Shown here one piece after another: positions 26,298 through 33,954 of a DNA stretch of 64,000 nucleotides (its first letter is position 1; every line of letters begins with the position of its first letter). Origin of the DNA: DASTEQ01 sp040905185 (GTDB lineage Bacteria > Chloroflexota > Limnocylindria > QHBO01); the NCBI GenBank assembly GCA_040905185.1, contig JBBDRZ010000007.1, positions 496,001 through 560,000 of the forward strand. The letters run 5' to 3'. The position numbers and the translations under genes were made by a program. The notes beneath the pieces are model-generated. The model did not search any database. It saw only the letters and a program-made list of their open reading frames with translations, and was not told where the DNA came from.

Positions 26298-26486
26298 TCA
26301 TCGTCCGGCCTCGGTCTGTGCGTGGAGCTGTTCGCGCATCACGCGTCGCAGCTCCTGCTCGGTGGCCCGGCTGAAGGGCGGGGTCGACCCACGAAGCGCT
26401 CTCAAGAGTCTGTTGCGTCGATCGATCCGTTCGCGCTCAGCCTCGATCCGGTTGAGATAGTCGGTTGGGTGCTCGACCTGGAACAT
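26298..26486 (-). CDS. Small charged hypothetical protein
   Basis: A 62-residue, largely helical and highly charged protein (many Arg/Glu), unrecognised. A GAGG lies 9-10 nt before ATG 26486. It faces away from the CGNR regulator gene and shares its upstream region, so it may be under the same operator. No opposing gene of greater plausibility covers this stretch. Confidence 0.4.
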   Translation of the reverse strand: MFQVEHPTDYLNRIEAERERIDRRNRLLRALRGSTPPFSRATEQELRRVMREQLHAQTEAGR

Positions 26487-26519
26487 CGCTCGTGCCTCTG
26501 CTGTGTGCCTTCGCTGTGG

Positions 26520-26571
26520 TTGACCCTTGTGCTAACCTGTGTATATCGTATGACAGTTAGTCCTAACCTGT
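26520..26571 (+). promoter_or_regulatory. Promoter with three CTAAC(C)TGT boxes
   Basis: TTGACC (26520-26525) and TATATC (26542-26547) are spaced by 16 bp. CTAACCTGT lies inside the spacer (26532-26540) and again at 26563-26571. The inverted form ACAGTTAG is at 26553-26560. The placement around the -10 and the start point suits repression, perhaps by the CGNR protein encoded just downstream. Confidence 0.6.
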
Positions 26572-26615
26572 CAACGCATTACACCGGTGATTGGAATGAC
26601 ACCTGGAGAGGAAGA

Positions 26616-27209
26616 TTGGCGACACCATTGACGGTGCCGGCGGCGGATGACGCCGCTCGGCGTCCGCCGGCCCCTGGTCAGCTGGAGCTGCTTCGCCAGT
26701 TCGTGAACACCTTTGACGTGGAAACGGATTGGGAGGGTCTCTCCACACCAGCGGACCTCTCGGCCTGGATGATCGAGCGCGGCCTCCTGCCCTCCGGCCG
26801 CCGCCTCACCGAACGCGACCTGGCTGCCGCCCGCGAGCTCCGCGAGACCCTGCGCGGCGTCCTGGCCGCCAACGCGGGCCACGCCAATGGAACGCAGGCG
26901 CGCCGACGGCTGGACCGGATTGCTGCCCGCTACCCGTTGCGGATGCGCCTCAACGGCGGGGCGCGGCTCGACGGGGACAGCGGGAAGGGCATCGCGCCCG
27001 CCGTGGCCCGACTGCTGGGGACGGTCTACGACGCCATGACCGGGGGCACCTGGGAGCGGCTCAAGGTGTGCCGCAACGACGAATGCCAGTGGGCGTTCTA
27101 CGACCACTCCCGGAACCATTCGGGGGCGTGGTGCACCATGGCCGTATGCGGCAACCGGATCAAGGGCCGCACCTTCCGCCAGCGCCACGCGGGGACCGCG
27201 GCAGGCTAG
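26616..27209 (+). CDS. CGNR zinc-finger regulator (ABATE domain)
   Basis: A 197-residue protein with an N-terminal ligand-binding ABATE region (RQFVNTFDVETD, then the LRETLRGVLAANAG helix) and a C-terminal CGNR zinc finger: four Cys in CRNDEC and CTMAVCGNR. The family is presumed to regulate transcription. The TTG start at 26616 follows a GGAGAGGA ribosome site. An upstream in-frame ATG at 26550 lies beside the -10 box and cannot be used from this promoter. It sits among acyl-CoA genes and is a candidate controller of them. Confidence 0.8.
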   Translation: MATPLTVPAADDAARRPPAPGQLELLRQFVNTFDVETDWEGLSTPADLSAWMIERGLLPSGRRLTERDLAAARELRETLRGVLAANAGHANGTQARRRLDRIAARYPLRMRLNGGARLDGDSGKGIAPAVARLLGTVYDAMTGGTWERLKVCRNDECQWAFYDHSRNHSGAWCTMAVCGNRIKGRTFRQRHAGTAAG

Positions 27210-27236
27210 CCGGCGCGGCTGGCTAGAATCGGTCTC

Positions 27237-28022
27237 GTGGCCGAGCCTGCGCACGAGACCATCCGCTGGACCCTCGCCGACGGCGTCGGCACCATCACCC
27301 TCAACCGCCCCGACTCGCTCAACGCGCTGAACGCGACCATGCGCCGCGAGCTGCTGGCCGCGGTGAAGGCAGCAGGGCGCGACGACGCGGTGCGCTGCCT
27401 GGTCATCACCGGTGAGGGTCGAGGCTTCTGCTCGGGTGCCGACCTGCGCGCCGGCACGGGCGAGCGCCAGTTCCGCCGCGTCCTGACCGATGAATACAAC
27501 CCGCTCATCACGGCCCTCCGCGAGCTGCCCAAACCGGTGGTCGCGGCCGTCAACGGAGTCGCCGCCGGAGCCGGCGTCAGCATCGCGCTGGCCTGCGACC
27601 TGGTCTACGCCTCGGAGGACGCCAGGTTCATCCAAGCCTTCGTCCGCATCGGCCTGGTGCCCGACTCGGGCTCGACCCGATCCCTGGTTCGGACCCTGGG
27701 TCGCCATCGGGCGGCAGAAACGATCTTCAGCGGTGAACCGATGTCGGCCGCTGACGCGGCCGAGGCGGGGCTCGTCAACCGCGTCTTTCCGGCGACCGAT
27801 TTTGCGGATGGGGTGCGCGAGGTGGCGCGCCGCCTGGCCGCTGCGCCGACGGCGGCCATCGGACTGGCCAAGCGGTCCATCAACCAGGCTGAGCAGGCCG
27901 ACCTGGCCGCCAGCCTGAAGCTGGAAGCCGAGCTCCAGGAGCTGGCCGGGCGGACCGATGACCACGCCGAAGGCGTGGCCGCATTCGCCGAGAAGCGCGA
28001 CCCGCGCTTCACCGGCCGTTGA
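27237..28022 (+). CDS. Enoyl-CoA hydratase/isomerase, PaaG-like
   Basis: A 261-residue crotonase with oxyanion-hole segments GFCSGADL and GAGVSIALACDLV, and the SGSTRSLVRTLG stretch typical of PaaG/PaaB-like isomerases. GTG 27237 lies 7 nt after TAGAAT, an apparent leaderless start. It is coupled to the dehydrogenase gene (stop and start overlap), a pairing seen in phenylacetate and beta-oxidation clusters. Confidence 0.88.
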   Translation: MAEPAHETIRWTLADGVGTITLNRPDSLNALNATMRRELLAAVKAAGRDDAVRCLVITGEGRGFCSGADLRAGTGERQFRRVLTDEYNPLITALRELPKPVVAAVNGVAAGAGVSIALACDLVYASEDARFIQAFVRIGLVPDSGSTRSLVRTLGRHRAAETIFSGEPMSAADAAEAGLVNRVFPATDFADGVREVARRLAAAPTAAIGLAKRSINQAEQADLAASLKLEAELQELAGRTDDHAEGVAAFAEKRDPRFTGR

Positions 28023-29221
28023 GGGACATCCAGCGCATCGGGGTCCTGGGCGCCGGGACGATGGGGGCGGGGATTGCCCAGGTCGCGGCCGAGGCCGGCC
28101 TGGAGGTGGCGCTGCTCGACCCGGTGTCCGGGGCGTACGAGCGTGCGCGTGACCGGATCGGCGGCTTCCTGGAGCGCCGGGTGGCCAAGGGCGAGCTGAA
28201 CGCGGGCCTGGCCGAGGCCGCCATGGGCCGCATCCGCGAGGCCGCTTCGGTGGCCGACCTGGCCGCCGCGGAATTCGTGATCGAGGCCATCCCCGAGGAG
28301 ATGGACCTCAAGCGCGACGCGTTCCGGCAGCTGGATGCCGCAGCGGGACCGTCGACCATCCTGGCCACCAACACCTCGTCGTTGTCGGTGGGGCGCATCG
28401 CCGAGGCCGCGACGCGTCCGGAGCGCGTGGTGGGGATGCACTTTTTCAACCCCGTCCCGCTGATGGCGTTGGTCGAAGTCATCGGCGCCTCGCGTACCGA
28501 TCGGGACGTCGTGGAGGCCGCGGTGGCACTGGCGCGCCAGCTGGGCAAGACGCCGGTCGAGGCGGCGGACACGCCCGGGTTCATCGTCAACCGGGTCGCG
28601 CGCCCGTTCTACCTCGAGGCGCTCCGCATCCTGGGTGAGGGCGCGTCCGACGCCCCGACGATTGACGCCACCATGCGGGAGGCCGGGTTCCGGATGGGCC
28701 CGTTCGAGCTCATCGACACCATCGGCCTGGACGTCAACCTGGCCGTAAGCGAGAGCGTGTGGGAAGGCTTCGGCCGGGCGCCGCGCTACCTGCCGCATGC
28801 GTTGCAACGGGTCCTCGTCAAGGCCGGGCGGCTGGGGCGGAAGAGCGGAGCCGGCTTCTATGACTGGACCGATGGGGAACGGGGCGCTCCGTGGGTGGGG
28901 CTCGCACCGGATCCCGCTCCCCGAGGGGTTGAGCCAGTCCACGCCGATGCCATCACGGAGCGGATCCTGGCCACGGTCGTGAACGAGGCCGTGTCCGCGG
29001 TGGAGGATCGGACCGCCAGTCCGGCGGCCATCGACACCGCCATGCGCCTCGGCACCAACTGGCCCGAGGGACCCCTTGCCTGGGGCGAGCGTCTGGGCCT
29101 GGAACGCGTGGTCGCCCTTCTCGACGCGCTGGGCACTACTGCCCCAGATGCTCGCTATGCCGTGGTGCCGCTCCTGCGCTCCCTGGCGGGGAGTGGCGGG
29201 TCGTTCTTCGACGCCACCTGA
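28019..29221 (+). CDS. 3-hydroxyacyl-CoA dehydrogenase
   Basis: A 400-residue NAD-dependent enzyme oxidising 3-hydroxyacyl-CoA. The Rossmann motif GVLGAGTMGAGIAQ lies at residues 7-20. The catalytic His is in HFFNPVPLM near 141, and two C-terminal 3HCDH domains follow (about 185-280 and 300-390). The second C-terminal copy makes it longer than the 280-residue form and resembles PaaH. The start is TTG overlapping the crotonase stop. Its end overlaps the HAD gene by one base. Confidence 0.93.
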   Translation: MRDIQRIGVLGAGTMGAGIAQVAAEAGLEVALLDPVSGAYERARDRIGGFLERRVAKGELNAGLAEAAMGRIREAASVADLAAAEFVIEAIPEEMDLKRDAFRQLDAAAGPSTILATNTSSLSVGRIAEAATRPERVVGMHFFNPVPLMALVEVIGASRTDRDVVEAAVALARQLGKTPVEAADTPGFIVNRVARPFYLEALRILGEGASDAPTIDATMREAGFRMGPFELIDTIGLDVNLAVSESVWEGFGRAPRYLPHALQRVLVKAGRLGRKSGAGFYDWTDGERGAPWVGLAPDPAPRGVEPVHADAITERILATVVNEAVSAVEDRTASPAAIDTAMRLGTNWPEGPLAWGERLGLERVVALLDALGTTAPDARYAVVPLLRSLAGSGGSFFDAT

Positions 29222-29871
29222 TGGGGGCTGAGCCTCCGCATCGGTATCGGGCGGTCGTCTTCGACATGGACGGGCTGCTGCTTGACACCGAGGTCGTGTG
29301 GCAAGCGGCGGAGGAGCAGCTGTTTGCCGCCCACGGCGCCGTGTTCACGCGCGAGGACAAGCTGGCCGTGATCGGGACCGCGTTCGACACCACGGCGCGC
29401 TACTTCGCCGAGCGGCTGGGTCAGCCGCCGGAGCAGGGTCCGGCGCTGGTCGAGGAGATGGTCCTTGCGATGTACGACGCGTTGCAGGTGGCGGTGGCCG
29501 GCCGGCCGGGAGCGCTTGAGCTGGTGGCTCGCCTGCGCGGCCGGCTGCCGCTGGCCCTGGCCTCGAACTCGCCTCGGCGCCTGGTCGACGCCGCATTGGC
29601 CACGGCCCGCTTGACCGATGTCTTCGACGTGATCGTGACCTCGGATGACGTGGCTCGCTCCAAGCCCGCCCCGGACATCTACCTTCTCATCTGCGAGCGG
29701 CTGGGGGTGGCGCCGGAGCACGTGTTGGCGTTGGAGGACTCCGGGGCGGGAGTAGCGTCGGCCAAGGCGGCCGGGCTGGCGTGCATCGCGGTGCCCCAAT
29801 TCGCCGAGACCGATGTCGCCGCAGCGGATCGGGTCATCGACTCGCTCGAGGAGCTGATCCCCGAGTTCTAG
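29221..29871 (+). CDS. HAD-superfamily hydrolase, beta-phosphoglucomutase-like
   Basis: A 216-residue HAD phosphatase. Motif I is DMDGLLLDTE with nucleophile D15, motif II is ASNS near 98-101, the motif III Lys is in SKPAPDIYL, and motif IV is LEDSGAG. The substrate is a small phosphorylated compound, not identifiable from sequence. Its overlap with the dehydrogenase gene shows co-transcription. Confidence 0.88.
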   Translation: MGAEPPHRYRAVVFDMDGLLLDTEVVWQAAEEQLFAAHGAVFTREDKLAVIGTAFDTTARYFAERLGQPPEQGPALVEEMVLAMYDALQVAVAGRPGALELVARLRGRLPLALASNSPRRLVDAALATARLTDVFDVIVTSDDVARSKPAPDIYLLICERLGVAPEHVLALEDSGAGVASAKAAGLACIAVPQFAETDVAAADRVIDSLEELIPEF

Positions 29872-29969
29872 CGCTGCTCGCGCGTGGGTGCCGCTGCCGC
29901 CTGGTCGGCCCGTGGGGGCGCCGCGGGGCCGGCTCCGCGGGATCGTCGGCGCCGCGCTAGGCTTGCGCC

Positions 29970-30188
29970 ATGTGCAGATCCATTCACGTCCTGCGGGACG
30001 GGGCCGAAGTGGCTCCGGACGACGACATCACCGCCGCCGCGCTCCAGTACGTCCGCAAGGTGAGTGGCTACCGCCGCCCGTCCGCGGCCAATGAGGCGGC
30101 ATTCGACGAGGCCGTGGTCGAGGTCGCCCTGGCGTCTCGCCGACTCCTCGACGCGGTGGCCTCAACTCATCCCGCGCACCGCCACTGA
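29970..30188 (+). CDS. DUF2277 family protein
   Basis: A 72-residue protein matching the DUF2277 pattern closely: MCRSIHVLRD at the start, then AALQYVRKVSGYRRPSAAN and a helical end. Function unknown. ATG 29970 is 6 nt after TAGGCT, so the mRNA is probably leaderless. It is followed by the first copy of the palindromic intergenic repeat. Confidence 0.85.
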   Translation: MCRSIHVLRDGAEVAPDDDITAAALQYVRKVSGYRRPSAANEAAFDEAVVEVALASRRLLDAVASTHPAHRH

Positions 30189-30230
30189 CCTCAGCTCCAG
30201 CGGCCCGTCTGGCGCGGGCACGAATGCCGA

Positions 30231-30393
30231 TTGTTCACGTGGTGTACATAACGGCCAACCTTGCGGTCGTCTGGCCCGAAATCAGCGCATTTCTTGGCCG
30301 AAACCGTCACTGGGTGACCAAAACGGCCATGCAGAAGGCCGACTGGGGCGGAACTGGCTTCCTTCTTGGCCGATACGTCCACGTGGTGAACAA
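30231..30393. repeat. Three-dyad palindromic intergenic repeat, copy A
   Basis: The left end (30231-30258) and right end (30366-30393) are imperfect inverted copies. Dyads GTTCAC-GTG-GTGTAC, GTCAC-TGG-GTGAC and GTCCAC-GTG-GTGAAC are centred at 30240, 30312 and 30384, that is 72 and 72 bp apart. Each dyad borders CGGCCAA/TTGGCCG. It lies between the convergent DUF2277 and potC genes. No coding potential was seen. Confidence 0.85.
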
Positions 30394-30446
30394 ATTGCCC
30401 CGTCAGGGCGTTTAGGCCCGATGGCATCAGGCGCGCGGCAGGCGGG

Positions 30447-31259
30447 TCAGGTGCGGCGGCGGCCCAGCCGGAACGCGATGAGGGTCAGGGTCACGGTCCC
30501 GATCATCAGCAGGACCGCCATGGCGATCAACACGGGGAGCCGCTGAGCGAACCGCAGCTGCCCGTAAAGGAAGATCGGGAAGGTGGGATCGCCGCCGGCC
30601 AGGAACAGGGCGATGGCCACTTCGTCGAACGAGACGATGAAGCACGTCAACCACGCCGACAGGATTGACGGCCCCATGAGCGGCACCACCACTCGGCGGA
30701 GCGTGGTGCGGTAGGTCGCTCCCAGGTCCATGGCCGCGTCCTCGAGGTTCGGGTCCAGGCCGACCATCCGCGCCAGCAGGATCAGGGTCGCGAACGGCAC
30801 CGCCACGACGGAATGACCGATGGCGATGGTCGCCAGCGAGCGCGGGATGTCCACGAAGATGAACAGCAGAAACAGCGACACCCCGAGAACGATGAACGGG
30901 ACGATAAGAGGCAGGCCCGCCAGCCCCACCAGCCCCGCACGGCCCCGGAAGCGGAAGCGGACCACGGCCACGCTGACCGCGAAGCCGATGAGCGTCGCCA
31001 GGGTGGCGGCCGCGAAACCCACCAACAGCGAATTCCGGGCCGCTTCGAGGAGGGACGCGTCCTCGAACACTTCCCGGTACCAATCCAGGGTGAACCCCTG
31101 GATGGGGAAGCTCAGCGACGAGTTCTGGCTGACCGAGAACAGGAACAGCAGGGCGATGGGGAAGTACAGGAGGAGGAGCATCCCGAGATAGGTCGCGCGC
31201 AGGGGGACCCGGGTGCGGCCCACCCCGACCGCGGAGCGCGTCCGGGCCGCGCCCGTCAT
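30447..31259 (-). CDS. potC: Polyamine-type ABC transporter permease, PotC-like
   Basis: A 270-residue inner-membrane permease with six predicted helices. The EAA loop (MDLGATYRTTLRRVVVPL) contacts the ATPase. Order and sequence match the PotC position of spermidine/putrescine importers. ATG 31259 overlaps the potB stop by 4 bp. No ATPase gene follows: next on this side come repeat A and a convergent gene. Confidence 0.88.
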   Translation of the reverse strand: MTGAARTRSAVGVGRTRVPLRATYLGMLLLLYFPIALLFLFSVSQNSSLSFPIQGFTLDWYREVFEDASLLEAARNSLLVGFAAATLATLIGFAVSVAVVRFRFRGRAGLVGLAGLPLIVPFIVLGVSLFLLFIFVDIPRSLATIAIGHSVVAVPFATLILLARMVGLDPNLEDAAMDLGATYRTTLRRVVVPLMGPSILSAWLTCFIVSFDEVAIALFLAGGDPTFPIFLYGQLRFAQRLPVLIAMAVLLMIGTVTLTLIAFRLGRRRT

Positions 31260-32116
31260 GTCGTCAGCCGCCGCACATTGACCACCCGCAGCGCCACCAC
31301 GACCAGGACGAGGGTGACGACCAGCATGATCACCGACAGGGCTGACCCCTGGGCCCAGTTGGCGGCGCTGGTGAAGAAGTCCTGGATCAGGTTGCCGTAC
31401 ATGAAGCCCTCGGTCCCGCCCACCAGCGAGGGCGTCACGTACTCCCCGACGGTGGGGATGAAGACCATGAAGAACGCGGCCAGCGCCCCGGGGAGGCTGA
31501 GCGGAACGGTGATCCGCCAGAACCGGCTCCACGGTCCGGCGCCCAGGTCGGCGGCCGCTTCCTGGTGGCCGCGGTCGATCCGCTGCATGGCGGCGTAGAT
31601 GGGGAGTGCCGCGAACGGGACCCAGACGTACACCAGCGCGATGATCACCGCCGCCCGCGAGTACAGCAGCAGATCGAGCGGCGCGGAGGTGAGGCCCGCA
31701 AACTGGAGGAAGGAGTTGATCACTCCTGCCTGGCCCAGCATCAGGCGCCAGGCCATGATCTTCAGCAGGTAGCTCGCGGCAAACGGGATGAGGAGCAGGA
31801 CCAGGTAGAACACGGCCCGATCCCGCGCCCGGAAGGCCAGGAAGTAGGCGATCGGGTATGCCAGCAAGGTCGCAGTGCCCGCAACCACCAGCGCCATGAG
31901 GACCGATATGCCCAACAGGCGCAGGTACGACGCGGTCTCCCACACCCGCTGGTACTGGACCAGCGAAGGCGCCCACGGGTCGTCGAAGTCGATCGGCCCC
32001 GTCTCGGGCCGGAAGCTGATCGCGATGATCAAGATCAGGGGCAGGACGAAGAACAGCCCCAGCCAGGCGTAGGGCGGGAGGGCGAGGAAGCGAAGCGCCC
32101 CTCGCCGCCCCAGCAT
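31256..32116 (-). CDS. potB: Polyamine-type ABC transporter permease, PotB-like
   Basis: A 286-residue permease with six helices and the EAA loop ADLGAGPWSRFWRITVPL. The VGEYVTPSLVGG segment after it is characteristic of PotB-type permeases. It is 36 bp downstream of the binding-protein gene and overlaps potC, so the three form one operon. Confidence 0.9.
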   Translation of the reverse strand: MLGRRGALRFLALPPYAWLGLFFVLPLILIIAISFRPETGPIDFDDPWAPSLVQYQRVWETASYLRLLGISVLMALVVAGTATLLAYPIAYFLAFRARDRAVFYLVLLLIPFAASYLLKIMAWRLMLGQAGVINSFLQFAGLTSAPLDLLLYSRAAVIIALVYVWVPFAALPIYAAMQRIDRGHQEAAADLGAGPWSRFWRITVPLSLPGALAAFFMVFIPTVGEYVTPSLVGGTEGFMYGNLIQDFFTSAANWAQGSALSVIMLVVTLVLVVVALRVVNVRRLTT

Positions 32117-32152
32117 CGGTCTATCGGTAGGCCGACATGAACGGCCGAACCC

Positions 32153-33214
32153 CTATTCGGCCTTGACCCTCGTCCACATCGCGGTCCACGCGTCGCGCTG
32201 CTCGGCCGTGACCGGCGGCGTGAAGTTGGTCGCCTCCAGGATGCTCGGGTCGTTCAGGCCGAACGCCTCGATCAGGACCGGGTCCTCGACCGCGGCCATG
32301 ACGTCCCCGTTGGCGCACCCGTAGTAGAAGAGGGTGACCGCGTTGCCGCAGGTCAGCTCCGCCAGCTTGAGGTCCAGGAACTGGAGCGCCAGCTCGTAGC
32401 TGTCGGTATCGGCGTTGATGCCGTACAGGCCGACCCACGAGTTGCGGCCCTCCTCCGGGTTGGCGTAGGCCACCGGCACGCCCTCGTACAGGGCAGTCGC
32501 GTAGCAGCCCGGCCACGCGTAGGCGACCCAGATGTCGCCACTGATAACCTCAGGGCACAGGTTCTCGTACTCGGAGTCCCAGTAGTGGAGGTTCAGCGGC
32601 TTCTGGGCGATCCAGTCTTCCTCGATCTGGGCCAGCTGCTCGTCAGTGATGGCGGTCTCGTCCCAGCCGTTGATGTAGGCGGATACGGTCACCGCGGCGG
32701 GGCCGTCGTCCCACATGGCGACATGGCCGGCGTATTCCTCGTTGAAGAGCGCATCCCAGCTGCTGACGCCGTCAGGAAGCTGCTCGGTGTTGTACAGGAT
32801 GGAGCTGAAGCCCCAGTCCCAGGGGATGAAGTACTGCTTGCCGTCGATCTGGCCCAGGGCCTGCATGTCGGCAGGGACTGCATCCCAGTTGGTCAGCTTG
32901 CTGGTGTCGATCTCGCGCACCAGCCCCTCGTCGACGTAGAACTGTTGCCAGCCGGTGTAGAAGTGGAAGATGTCGGCCTGGCTGCCGGCCTGCATCAGGG
33001 ACAGGATGTCGGCGTCGGTGGTGCCGAACTCGAAGTCAACCGGGACCTCTGGGTTAGCGGTCTGGAAATCAGTCCAGAAGTCCTCGGCCTCGTAGCCGGC
33101 CCATTCGAGGACCAGCAGCTCCTGGGGCTCGGCCCCCTGGCACGAGGCGAGGACCAACGCGATGGTGACAAACAGGGCCGGCGCGGCGCGCAGGCGGCGG
33201 GTACGGGCGAGCAC
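32153..33214 (-). CDS. potD: Polyamine-type ABC transporter substrate-binding lipoprotein, PotD-like
   Basis: A 353-residue extracytoplasmic binding protein. The signal ends in lipobox LASC. Family stretches YFIPWDWGFSSILYNTEQLP and IWVAYAWPG are those of spermidine/putrescine binding proteins. GTG 33214 is preferred over the TTG at 33220 because GGAGG lies 6 nt before the GTG but directly against the TTG. Substrate could be a polyamine or a similar cation. Confidence 0.88.
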   Translation of the reverse strand: MLARTRRLRAAPALFVTIALVLASCQGAEPQELLVLEWAGYEAEDFWTDFQTANPEVPVDFEFGTTDADILSLMQAGSQADIFHFYTGWQQFYVDEGLVREIDTSKLTNWDAVPADMQALGQIDGKQYFIPWDWGFSSILYNTEQLPDGVSSWDALFNEEYAGHVAMWDDGPAAVTVSAYINGWDETAITDEQLAQIEEDWIAQKPLNLHYWDSEYENLCPEVISGDIWVAYAWPGCYATALYEGVPVAYANPEEGRNSWVGLYGINADTDSYELALQFLDLKLAELTCGNAVTLFYYGCANGDVMAAVEDPVLIEAFGLNDPSILEATNFTPPVTAEQRDAWTAMWTRVKAE

Positions 33215-33327
33215 AACCAACCTCCTCTTCGGCCAGGGGTCCCCGGTCGTGGCGGTGATGCTACGCCGGGGCTCTCTGAGCGGTCAACGAGGAAAGGCAC
33301 CCACCACCGCGGGTTGAGAACCCAATG

Positions 33328-33792
33328 TCACCAATGAGGCCCGAGGGTCGCGCGCTGCTGTGGCGGTTTGGTTGCCAAATGACGGTCCTGGTCGCTCGGC
33401 CGCTGATCGGCGCCGGTCTTCAGCGCGTTTTCGATCGCGTCGGGGAGACCATCCCCGCTGGCCGCCCACGGAACGGGGATCACGCGATGATGCCCGCGGA
33501 TCTCAGCCCAATTCAGCATCGGCCCGGGGGACGTCAGCACCACCGGCTTGTCTGGATGCAGGTCTCGCAGATCGTCAATCAGCGCGCGGGCTCCGTCGCC
33601 GGAAGCCCACACGTCGTAGACGAGAACGTCGGCCAACTCCACCTGCCAGCAGCGCTCTCCATGCAGGACGGGACAGGGGTTGCCGCCGATTGGTCCGGCG
33701 CATTGGTCGACCTCGTAGCCGGCTCGACGCAGCGCGTCGCCTTCGATGTCCGCGACGTCTTTGTCGTGGTGGACGATGAGCACCCGTGTCAT
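33328..33792 (-). CDS. Receiver-like protein with a Cys insertion, function unknown
   Basis: A 154-residue protein. The first strand (VLIVHHDKDVADI) and the ADVLVYDVWASG strand-loop look like a response-regulator receiver domain, but the conserved C-terminal Lys is not evident. A short insertion, NPCPVLHGERCW, carries two Cys. No output domain is present. ATG 33792 follows GGAGG by 8 nt. It stands alone between potD and the flavoprotein gene, on the same strand as both. Confidence 0.6.
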   Translation of the reverse strand: MTRVLIVHHDKDVADIEGDALRRAGYEVDQCAGPIGGNPCPVLHGERCWQVELADVLVYDVWASGDGARALIDDLRDLHPDKPVVLTSPGPMLNWAEIRGHHRVIPVPWAASGDGLPDAIENALKTGADQRPSDQDRHLATKPPQQRATLGPHW

Positions 33793-33954
33793 CACGGTGC
33801 CTCCTTGCGTAGCGGCCCGCTTGAAAACGGCCGCGGTACCGCCACGACGAATCGCGCCGGTTGACCGCAGGTTCGAGCATTGGCGGTGGGCTGAACAGGG
33901 TCCAGCGACCTGTTCTTGGGCGCCGAACAGCCCGATCGCGCCGCCAGCGCGCGG

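Noticed and set aside
29911..29950. CCGCGG...CCGCGG hairpin before the DUF2277 gene as terminator
   Set aside because: It is GC-rich without a T-run and close to what base composition gives; support is too weak.
30231..30393. Repeat copies as insertion sequences with transposase
   Set aside because: The elements are only 162-173 bp and contain no reading frame of note; at most they could be non-autonomous.
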